From positions 1 through 57,550 of the forward strand of contig CAZYNH010000014.1 in NCBI GenBank assembly GCA_964648295.1: DNA of 57,550 bases, written 5' to 3'. Both the position numbers and the translations under genes were made by a program. Below the pieces are notes generated by a model that saw nothing but the letters and a program-made list of their open reading frames with translations, was not told the DNA's origin and did not search any database. Of the stretch, positions 35,326 to 43,162 are shown piece after piece. Numbering within the stretch: position 1 is the first letter of the stretch; each line of letters starts with the position of its first letter. Source of the stretch: UBA4055 sp964648295 (GTDB lineage: Bacteria; UBA4055).

Positions 35326-36666
35326 TCACTCCCACGCTATCCAGTCCGCCAATAAATTCTGCGACCATGATCCGTTTATCGTAGGCGACAGCTGATTGAT
35401 CATTATCACACAGCCCGTTGTTGAAATATTTCTAACGGTTACTCCAAAAGACTGATTTACATCATTTGCACCTTTAGGCGTTACGCTTATTTTTGGAGCA
35501 GAATTAAATGCTTTCGGGAATGTCAGAGAAACAACTTTTATTCCTGTCTGACCCACAAATGTTCCTACCGTTACCGTTCCCGCCTGTGTCATGCCTATTG
35601 CTGTACCGCCTTTTATGGTCAATTTCCCGTTCGCATAAATATCTGTCGCATTTATTGCAATGTCCGTATTAGGGAAAGTCCCTTTCAGCAGGGGATTTGA
35701 TGTGTCCGAATTAGCAACATAAAGCTTGTTCGAACCAGCTTCACTATAACCTGACCTGTTGCCTAAGAACACATTGCCTGATCCGGCCGATAAAGATCCG
35801 GAATTTTTACCGATAAACACATTATCAGATCCGTTGTTTTCAAAACCGATATAATTTCCGCCTGCATAATCTCCTATGTAAACATTTCTGTTCCCGTTTT
35901 TTGCGTTCACCCCGGCAGCGTGCCCCAAGTAAACATTATCGGCACCTGCAGCAAGAGAAGTTCCTGCGGACATTCCGAGACAGGTATTAAAATTTCCTGT
36001 AGAGTATTCACCTGAAAGATAACCGATAAAAGTATTCGAACCACCACCACCTGTGTTCTGATCCTGAAAGCTGTTCCTTCCATATCTCCCTGCCTCGTTA
36101 CCTATAAATGTATTGCCTCCGTGAATATTTTCTTCCCCGGCATAACTTCCAATATATACATTCCCGAAATTTGTCTGGTTGTCCCTTCCTGTATTCATAC
36201 CGACATAGGTATTGTACATGCCCGTTGTGTTACTCTGCCCCGAGTTGTTACCTATAAAAACATTGTTCCTTCCTTCATAACCGGGGTAAGCGGCCACCTG
36301 ATTATTAGCCCCGGCATTTAGACCGATAAAGGTGTTGATCGGATTAAGGTCCGTATATCTTTCACCCAAATCGCCTTCCCGCATTGTTGTTGATTCAGTA
36401 CCGACCTCAAGAACTCTGTTCAATCCCTTGCTTTTTGAAGCTGAAGTTGTAACGCTGAATGATCGTGAAAGACCTTTTGAGTTGCTTATGTTCGCTCTGA
36501 TCGCATTTGCGCTTATGATCATAAGAGTATCGCCCTGGTTCATCACCCTCAGACCATCAGTTGAAACATCAAGAACTTTGTTGTTCGAGGAATCCTTGAC
36601 CTCGAACAAAGTCTCTGATACCAACAAGAAATATGCTGTCAGAATAAAAATCATTATTTTCTTCAC
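35326..36666 (-). CDS. Fibre gene 6: 17-residue-repeat stalk, lectin-like C-cap
   Basis: 446 residues. GTG start at 36666 with AGGGGG 4 nt upstream; the open frame extends to 36750 without a site and an internal ATG at 36654 is less likely. Signal peptide, N-module, 11 stalk units, closing 'AGSNKLYVANSDTSNPLL'. The last 80 residues ('GTFVGQTGIKVVSLTFPKAFNSAPKISVTPKG...FGVTVRNISTTGCVIMI...DWIAWE') have the strand order of H-type lectin/tail-fibre tip domains with the closing W-x-A-W-E. The same cap is on gene 5. Target probably a glycan or surface, by analogy with fibre tips. Confidence 0.82.
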   Translation of the reverse strand: MKKIMIFILTAYFLLVSETLFEVKDSSNNKVLDVSTDGLRVMNQGDTLMIISANAIRANISNSKGLSRSFSVTTSASKSKGLNRVLEVGTESTTMREGDLGERYTDLNPINTFIGLNAGANNQVAAYPGYEGRNNVFIGNNSGQSNTTGMYNTYVGMNTGRDNQTNFGNVYIGSYAGEENIHGGNTFIGNEAGRYGRNSFQDQNTGGGGSNTFIGYLSGEYSTGNFNTCLGMSAGTSLAAGADNVYLGHAAGVNAKNGNRNVYIGDYAGGNYIGFENNGSDNVFIGKNSGSLSAGSGNVFLGNRSGYSEAGSNKLYVANSDTSNPLLKGTFPNTDIAINATDIYANGKLTIKGGTAIGMTQAGTVTVGTFVGQTGIKVVSLTFPKAFNSAPKISVTPKGANDVNQSFGVTVRNISTTGCVIMINQLSPTINGSWSQNLLADWIAWE

Positions 36667-36688
36667 AAATCCCCCTAAAGTTTCGTAT

Positions 36689-38152
36689 TTACTCCCAAGC
36701 ATACCAGTCGAGCTGGAGCGTCTGTGCCCACATCCCTCCCGCGCTGTCAACTCTGTATATGTTTACCTGCATATCGGTTGTCGTTATATTCCGTGTAGTG
36801 ACGGCGAACACATCAGTATAATTCTGTCCTCTCGGTGTAATTGTAACCTTGGGTATAGTGCTAAATGCAGTCGGGAATGTAATTGTCACAGTTTTAACTC
36901 CACCCGAAGAATTGGTGCCTGCGCTGTATGTACCCGCCTGCGTTTTTCCGATCGCAGTTCCTCCTTTAAGTGTAAGCGTACCGTCAACATAAGCGTTGCT
37001 CGATACCCATAAAGCGTCATTTACTGCCAATGCCCCCGATTTTACAGCACTTCCCACGGTGCCCTGATACAGGTAATAGGCGGGTGTTGCGCCTGTGCCC
37101 GGATTGGTCGATAGTTTCATATAAGTACCGCTTACCGACACATCGCCTGTTACGCTGAGATTGCCCTGAGCGTAAATATCTGTTGCTTTGAATGTCAGAT
37201 CTGTGTTCGGGAATGTGCCTTTAATTAGAGGTGTCGATGTGCTCGAGTTCGAGATGTAAAGCTTATTTGAACCTGTCTCGTTGTATCCCGCATTATAACC
37301 CAAAAACAAATTACCCGTGCCTCCAGTATTCATAAATCCCGTTCTGTCGCCTAGGAAAGTGTTATAATAAGCGTCCACTGTCTCGCCCAGCCTGTAGCCG
37401 GACCCTTCGCCGACAAGGACATTCATATTACCGTATTTGTTGTATTTACCGGCATCCGCTCCCACGAACACATTATCATATCCTTCGCTCGCATGACCTG
37501 TATATCTTCCTACAAAAGTGCTTCTTTTAGCCTTCCCGGCCATATTGCTGTAGCTTCCGATCATTACATTCTGATAACCGGAATCGTTGTATCTTCCAGC
37601 ATAAGTTCCAATGTAGATGTTGTTGTTGCCTGTGTCGACAGGTGATCCGAAATAATAATCCGTTCCTCCACCAAGGTTTGTGTTGCCGGAAAGTTCTCCG
37701 ACGAAAATATTATTTCTTCCGACCGTGTTATTCACTCCTGAATAGTTTCCAAAAAAGATGTTATTCCTGCCTTCTTCCGCACCTGTGGGAACCGTATTAA
37801 GACCGGAATTGAGACCGAGAAACAGATTTGTAGGGCTGAAGTCTGTGTATTTCCCGTCCAAAGAAGTCATTGTTGCTGAACCGGCACCTACTTCAAGGGC
37901 ATTGATCAATCCTTTTCCTTTTGATGCCGATGTTGTAACGCTGAAAGATCTCGATAGGCCTTTTGAACTGCTGATATTCGCACGTATAGCGTCTGCGCTT
38001 ATTACCATCAGAGTGTCTCCTTGATTGAAGATTCGAAGTCCGTCATTTGAGACATCCAGGACTTTGTTGTTGGAAGAGTCCTTCACCTCGAAAAGCGTTT
38101 CCGCATTGACTATGATCGCGGAAAGCATAATTATCGTATTTATTATCTTCAT
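36689..38152 (-). CDS. Fibre gene 5: 17-residue-repeat stalk, lectin-like C-cap
   Basis: 487 residues. Signal peptide (MKIINTIIMLSAIIVNA), N-module with 'NDGLRIFNQGDTLM', 10 stalk units, closing 'ETGSNKLYISNSSTSTPLI'. A neck with 'TNPGTGATPAYYLYQGTVGSAVKSGA' also occurs, diverged, in genes 4 and 3. C-terminal cap 'VKTVTITFPTAFSTIPKVTITPRGQ...FAVTTRNITTTDMQVNI...LDWYAWE', paralogous to gene 6. CGGAGG precedes the ATG by 7 nt. Confidence 0.82.
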   Translation of the reverse strand: MKIINTIIMLSAIIVNAETLFEVKDSSNNKVLDVSNDGLRIFNQGDTLMVISADAIRANISSSKGLSRSFSVTTSASKGKGLINALEVGAGSATMTSLDGKYTDFSPTNLFLGLNSGLNTVPTGAEEGRNNIFFGNYSGVNNTVGRNNIFVGELSGNTNLGGGTDYYFGSPVDTGNNNIYIGTYAGRYNDSGYQNVMIGSYSNMAGKAKRSTFVGRYTGHASEGYDNVFVGADAGKYNKYGNMNVLVGEGSGYRLGETVDAYYNTFLGDRTGFMNTGGTGNLFLGYNAGYNETGSNKLYISNSSTSTPLIKGTFPNTDLTFKATDIYAQGNLSVTGDVSVSGTYMKLSTNPGTGATPAYYLYQGTVGSAVKSGALAVNDALWVSSNAYVDGTLTLKGGTAIGKTQAGTYSAGTNSSGGVKTVTITFPTAFSTIPKVTITPRGQNYTDVFAVTTRNITTTDMQVNIYRVDSAGGMWAQTLQLDWYAWE

Positions 38153-38172
38153 TGTAAAGCCTCCGCGTACAA

Positions 38173-39654
38173 CTATTTATTTTTAAGCGTTTCGATCTCT
38201 TTTTTCAGTTCCTCTATCATCATCTGCTGTTCCTGAATTGCTTTAAGCATAGGAGTAATCAACTGGCTATAACTTACTGTCTCAGGAAGTCCGGATTCAT
38301 TGTAGCTTACAAAGTCACGGTTCACTTTCTCAACTTCATCAGCTATAAGTCCGTATTCTGTTCTGCCCGAATCATCGTTTAAGTAATTATAATTAACCGG
38401 TCTAAGTCTGAAAAGCCATGAGACATCATCCATATTTTTCACATTTTTCTTATATTTTTGCGCCGATGACAGATAGCCCATTTTACCTGTGTTGTCAATG
38501 TAAAGGTCTCTGTATGTTGCACCCACAGCAGAACTGTAAACTGCGGGAGCGTAGATCTGGCCTTCAAGCCACGAATGGCTCGTTACCCAAAGCGCGTCGT
38601 ATATCGTGAAAGCATATTGCTTTGAAATACTACCTGTCAGACCCTGGTAGAAGTAGCTCACGGGTGCTGTATCCGGCCCCGGATCGTTTGACATTCTGAA
38701 ATAATTACCGGTGGCTGTTATGGCGGAAGAGGTAAAAGTGAGGTCAGCGTTTGGAAATGTTCCTTTGATAAGAGGAGTGGAGGTGTTTGTATTCGCAATA
38801 TATAGTTTATCGGAACCTGTTTCGTTAAATCCAGCATTGTAACCTAAAAAAACATTTCTTGACCCCGTAAGATTGTTCCCGCCGGAATATGTGCCTATCG
38901 CGGTATTCTGGGTGCCCGATGTGTTTGCTCCGAGAGCCGATACTCCAAAAGCTGCGTTCTTGCTGCCGTTATTGCTGTTGCCCGCATACCCTCCAACATA
39001 AGTGTTCTCGCTTGCTCCTCTGTTTTTTTCTCCTGCTCTGTACCCCAGAAAAGTATTAACATATCCGTCAATATTACTGTAACCTGAATAAGTACCCAAA
39101 AATACATTCATGCTTCCGTAAGGGAAAGGATCATCCGTATCATTGTTATATCCTGCATAATTTCCAATAAAGATATTCTCACTTGCCCAATCATTTCTAT
39201 AACCTGCCTGATACCCGATATAGATGTTGTCATCACCATAATAGTTAAGAGTACCACATTCATTTCCGATAAAAATATTGTTCTTACCCGTATATGTTTC
39301 TCTTCCGGCATTAAGACCGAGAAATAGATTATCTGGGCTGAAATCTGTATATTTTCCGTCCAGAGAAGTCATAGTTGCTGATCCGGCACCTACTTCAAGG
39401 GCATTGATCAATCCTTTTCCTTTTGATGCCGATGTAGTAATGCTGAAAGACCTCGAAAGGCCTTTTGAACTGCTGATGTTAGCGCGTATGGCATCTGCGC
39501 TTATTACCATAAGCGTGTCACCCTGGTTGAGGATACGGAGTCCGTCCGAAGAAACATCGAGGACTTTGTTATTGGAAGAATCCTTCACCTCGAAAAGCGT
39601 TTCAGCATTGAGCAGGAACGTGAAAAATAAAAATAATATCTTTACTGTCTTCAT
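38173..39654 (-). CDS. Fibre gene 4: 17-residue-repeat stalk, S74-like C-cap
   Basis: 493 residues. Signal peptide, N-module ('SSDGLRILNQGDTLM'), 10 stalk units, closing 'ETGSDKLYIANTNTSTPLI'. The neck contains 'SYFYQGLTGSISKQYAFTIYDALWVTSHSW'. The S74-like domain reads 'SSAQKYKKNVKNMDDVSWLF' and 'YGLIADEVEKVNRDFV'; as in gene 7 the Asp/Arg of the cleavage motif are absent. Ends with coiled coil 'QEQQMMIEELKKEIETLKNK'. ACGGAG precedes the ATG. A 52-nt stretch of its N-module region is identical to gene 5. Confidence 0.84.
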   Translation of the reverse strand: MKTVKILFLFFTFLLNAETLFEVKDSSNNKVLDVSSDGLRILNQGDTLMVISADAIRANISSSKGLSRSFSITTSASKGKGLINALEVGAGSATMTSLDGKYTDFSPDNLFLGLNAGRETYTGKNNIFIGNECGTLNYYGDDNIYIGYQAGYRNDWASENIFIGNYAGYNNDTDDPFPYGSMNVFLGTYSGYSNIDGYVNTFLGYRAGEKNRGASENTYVGGYAGNSNNGSKNAAFGVSALGANTSGTQNTAIGTYSGGNNLTGSRNVFLGYNAGFNETGSDKLYIANTNTSTPLIKGTFPNADLTFTSSAITATGNYFRMSNDPGPDTAPVSYFYQGLTGSISKQYAFTIYDALWVTSHSWLEGQIYAPAVYSSAVGATYRDLYIDNTGKMGYLSSAQKYKKNVKNMDDVSWLFRLRPVNYNYLNDDSGRTEYGLIADEVEKVNRDFVSYNESGLPETVSYSQLITPMLKAIQEQQMMIEELKKEIETLKNK

Positions 39655-39670
39655 AAAATTTTCTCCGTAA

Positions 39671-41350
39671 CTATTTTTTATTCAGATATGATTCAACTGC
39701 ACCTATTCTTTTTTTCAAGAGATCGTTTTCAGCTTTCAATTCTTTTACCGCCTCAATTAGAATGGGAATTAGTTCGTCGTAGGCAACAGCCTTGTAACCT
39801 TCGCTATCTGTCTTTACCGCTTCCGGCACTACTTCTTCCAGGTCCTGCGCGATAACCCCATAATGTGTACCCTCATCAAAACCCTTTTCTTTGAACTCAT
39901 CGCTTCTCCAGCTATAAGAAACTCCGTTTATCCTGGCGATCTTGTCTAAGGCTCCGTTTATGCCTGAAATGTTTTTCTTGAACCTTTTATCAGATGAACT
40001 CCAGCTTCCTGTCGCAAAGGCGGAACCGTTTACATAAAGGACATAAGAGCTGTTGTATGCGGTATTGCCGATAGTTATCCTGTCGGCAAAGTAATTGTAA
40101 AGCGCTCCGTATCCCCAGCTGAAATAATTCTGCGAAGATGCATTCTGTCCCAACCATAAAGCCTCAAGTCCGTCAACTTTAATAGCCTGATCGGATGTTC
40201 CGTTTATATCAAGAACTCCTGAAACCGTCATATTCGCGTCAAAAAAAGCATTGTTGGTTACCCACATGGCATCATGGACAGTAAAAGCGTTCGATTTAGC
40301 CGTACTGCCCGTCAGACCCTGATAAAAATAATTTGTCGGAGTGGTCCCTGTGCCCGGATTTGTTGAAAGTCTTAAAGATGTTCCGTTCCCTGTAATATTT
40401 CCTGTAGAAGTCAGTGTTCCGTTGACCGTGAGAGCATCAGACGAAAAATCACCATAGATCAAGGGGGTAGCCGTGCTTGAGTTATCAATATAAAGTTTAT
40501 TCGAACCTGTTTCGTTAAAACCGGTTTCGTTGCCGATGAATACATTCCCGATACCAGCCTGATTTTGATAACCTGCCCTATAACCGACGCTCACATTGCT
40601 GTTGCCGCCTCTCAGATTGTATCCGGCCCTGTCCCCGAGCATGACATTATATGAACCTGTTGAAGTGTATGCGCCCGACAAATATCCTAAATAGGTATTG
40701 AAAGATCCCGAACCCGTGCCGTTCCCGCCCGACGACGAACCTATGAATGTATTGCATGATCCGAGGTTGTTCTGACCCGAGTTTGTTCCCATAAATGCAT
40801 TGTCGCCCCCATCTGAATTATTCGAACCGCTGCTTTTACCAATATAGACATTGTGAGAGCTGTTCGTAGCGTACCTTCCGGCACTTTCACCCAGAAATGT
40901 ATTCGACCATCCGAAGTAACTGTAATCTGTAACGCCGACAGTTCCGAATCCTGCATAATTTCCTATCATGACATTATACTTTCCGGGTCCTATGGATGCA
41001 CCTGCTTCCAGACCCATAAGTATGTTTAACGGGCTGAAATTGGTGTAATCTCCGTCCGGTGCGCTCATGCTGGTCGAAGTCGCATCAACCTGAAGAGCAT
41101 TTATCAGGCCTTTTCCTTTTGATGCTGAAGTTGTCACACTGAAAGACCTTGAGAGTCCTTTTGAATTACTGATGTTAGCACGTATAGCATTAGCGCTTAT
41201 CACCATCAGAGTGTCACCCTGGTTAAGGATGCGGAGCCCGTCTGTCGACACATCGAGGACTTTATTATTGGACGAGTCTTTGACCTCGAAGAGTGTTTCA
41301 GCATTAATCAGAAATACCGCAGAAATGATCCAAATAAAATATATTTTCAT
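39671..41350 (-). CDS. Fibre gene 3: 17-residue-repeat stalk with S74 chaperone C-cap
   Basis: 559 residues. ATG at 41350 follows AGGAGG; the frame extends 7 codons without a site. Signal peptide, N-module, 10 stalk units, closing 'ETGSNKLYIDNSSTATPLIYGDF'. A long neck includes 'EALWLGQNASSQNYFSWGYGALYNYFAD', paralogous to a segment in gene 9. The S74 domain has the intact cleavage motif 'SSSDKRFKKNISGINGALDK', then 'HYGVIAQDLEEVVPEAV' and 'AYDELIPILIEAVKELK'. A coiled coil ends it. Predicted to trimerise and cleave off its chaperone. Confidence 0.86.
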   Translation of the reverse strand: MKIYFIWIISAVFLINAETLFEVKDSSNNKVLDVSTDGLRILNQGDTLMVISANAIRANISNSKGLSRSFSVTTSASKGKGLINALQVDATSTSMSAPDGDYTNFSPLNILMGLEAGASIGPGKYNVMIGNYAGFGTVGVTDYSYFGWSNTFLGESAGRYATNSSHNVYIGKSSGSNNSDGGDNAFMGTNSGQNNLGSCNTFIGSSSGGNGTGSGSFNTYLGYLSGAYTSTGSYNVMLGDRAGYNLRGGNSNVSVGYRAGYQNQAGIGNVFIGNETGFNETGSNKLYIDNSSTATPLIYGDFSSDALTVNGTLTSTGNITGNGTSLRLSTNPGTGTTPTNYFYQGLTGSTAKSNAFTVHDAMWVTNNAFFDANMTVSGVLDINGTSDQAIKVDGLEALWLGQNASSQNYFSWGYGALYNYFADRITIGNTAYNSSYVLYVNGSAFATGSWSSSDKRFKKNISGINGALDKIARINGVSYSWRSDEFKEKGFDEGTHYGVIAQDLEEVVPEAVKTDSEGYKAVAYDELIPILIEAVKELKAENDLLKKRIGAVESYLNKK

Positions 41351-41383
41351 AAATCCTCCTGTCTCAAACACAAATAATTTATC

Positions 41384-43126
41384 CTATTTCTCATTTACAT
41401 TCGGAACATCTCTCTCATATAAAGCCTCAATGCTCATTTCTTCTGATTTCCCGAATACCTCGGGTGTTAAGAAATATCCTCTTTCCTTTTCTTTTTTATC
41501 CGAAACAACTTTAACAGGATTGGCTTTTGCGTAATTGTCATTCCTGATGCCGGTTACCTGCCACGAAACTTCCATACCTGAAGATCCGCCTGATATATTA
41601 AAACTGTTAGTGTTGATTTTTTTTGATATGTAAATATTGGGAGCAGGTGCCCCTACGGCGGTAAGCTGATACCTGAACTCTGTATTATATGCCTCAAACC
41701 AGTCCGGCATTATAACCGTCGCATTCCCTCCACTGTCAAGTATAACATTTCCGCTGTAAACATTGAGCATTTCGCTGCTTGATACAGTGGAATGCGATAA
41801 AATCTTATTTTCAGGATCAAGGGGGTGATCGGTCTTTATTTCATCCTTCGATTTAACCACGGTTCCGGTAACATTTATATCACCTGAAAAATACCCCGCA
41901 TAATTAGTCGCTCCGGTACCTGAAGCTGTAGCGTATATCCCGTAATTGGTGGCAGTCCCCCCCTGTGAGTAGCATCGGATCCCCCGGGTATATGTTCCTG
42001 TAGAAGTAGAGGCATTAAAATGTCCGCCAATTATATCGTCATCTACATAAAGTCCATAAGTCGAGGATGGTGCAATCCCTATTCCGACATTTCCGTTAAA
42101 CCTCAGCTGATCGTTCGCGAAATCTCCCCAGATCAGAGGTGTCGTTGAATTCGAGTTTTCAATATAAAGTTTGTTTGAAGATGTTTCGCTGTACCCCGCA
42201 TCTTTTCCAATAAAAACATTCCCTGTCCCGCTTACATTCGAACTACCCGCCCGGTAACCTAGCATCACATTATTGCCCCCCGTCCTAAGACTATTACCGG
42301 CTGAAGACCCGAAAAGACAGTTGCCTGAATACGAGTTGTAATAATATCCGCGTCCGGCATCTGATCCGAAAATCGAGTTGTTGCTTCCTGTCTCGTTGCA
42401 GTATCCTGCTCCGGATCCGAAAACAGAATTGCTGCAGCCCCAGCTGTTGAACAATCCTGAATTATCCCCCACAAAAGTATTACCCATACCGCCTACATTT
42501 TCTTTTCCGCTGTTGAATCCTATGAACACATTAAAATTTTCGTTGGATTTATAACCTGCGTCATTCCCAATAAAAACATTATTGGCCCCGTCGGCATTTG
42601 TATATCCGGCATTGTTACCTATAAAAACATTGTTCTTCCCGTTCAGATCGTAGATAGGAACTGTCGACTTCCCCGCATTCAGACCGATAAATGTATTGTA
42701 TCTGCTGAAGTTAGTATATCTTCCCCCAAGAGAATCCTGCATCGTGGTTGTATTGTCCGACACTTTTAGAAGATTCAGGTCCGGACCCTTTTTTGCCGCA
42801 TTATTCGTTGATACACCGAATCCTGATCCTGTGTCACTAATCCAAAATCTGGTACTGTCACTTGTAAGTCGCATAAGATTGTTCTCACTCCCTTTCGAAG
42901 CAGAAGTTGTAACGCTGAAAGATCTTGAGAGCCCTTTGTTGTTCGCTAAAACTGCTTTGATTTCGGATGAACTTATCACCATTAAAGTGTCTCCGTGGTT
43001 CATTATTCGTAAACCGTCAGTCGAAACATCCAGTACTTTATTATTCGAAGTATCCCTGACCTCGAACAGAGTTTCCGAAAACAACGCAAAAACTGTGATC
43101 AGTACAATTACAATATTTCTTTTCAT
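41384..43126 (-). CDS. Fibre gene 2: 17-residue-repeat stalk, DHPLDPENK-type C-cap
   Basis: 580 residues. Signal peptide, N-module with the variant EVRDTSNNKV, then the 'LTSDSTRFWISDTGSGFGV' module shared with gene 8. The stalk has 10 units of the 17-residue type. The neck and C-terminus ('KTDHPLDPENKILSHSTVSS', 'MPDWFEAYNTEFRYQLTAVG', 'VSWQVTGIRNDNYAKANPV') are those of gene 10, which has a YadA-type stalk instead. So the same cap is combined with two stalk types. GAGAGGAGAGG precedes the ATG. Confidence 0.84.
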   Translation of the reverse strand: MKRNIVIVLITVFALFSETLFEVRDTSNNKVLDVSTDGLRIMNHGDTLMVISSSEIKAVLANNKGLSRSFSVTTSASKGSENNLMRLTSDSTRFWISDTGSGFGVSTNNAAKKGPDLNLLKVSDNTTTMQDSLGGRYTNFSRYNTFIGLNAGKSTVPIYDLNGKNNVFIGNNAGYTNADGANNVFIGNDAGYKSNENFNVFIGFNSGKENVGGMGNTFVGDNSGLFNSWGCSNSVFGSGAGYCNETGSNNSIFGSDAGRGYYYNSYSGNCLFGSSAGNSLRTGGNNVMLGYRAGSSNVSGTGNVFIGKDAGYSETSSNKLYIENSNSTTPLIWGDFANDQLRFNGNVGIGIAPSSTYGLYVDDDIIGGHFNASTSTGTYTRGIRCYSQGGTATNYGIYATASGTGATNYAGYFSGDINVTGTVVKSKDEIKTDHPLDPENKILSHSTVSSSEMLNVYSGNVILDSGGNATVIMPDWFEAYNTEFRYQLTAVGAPAPNIYISKKINTNSFNISGGSSGMEVSWQVTGIRNDNYAKANPVKVVSDKKEKERGYFLTPEVFGKSEEMSIEALYERDVPNVNEK

Positions 43127-43162
43127 ATTCCTCTCCTCTCTTCGGCGATCCGGAATTTATAT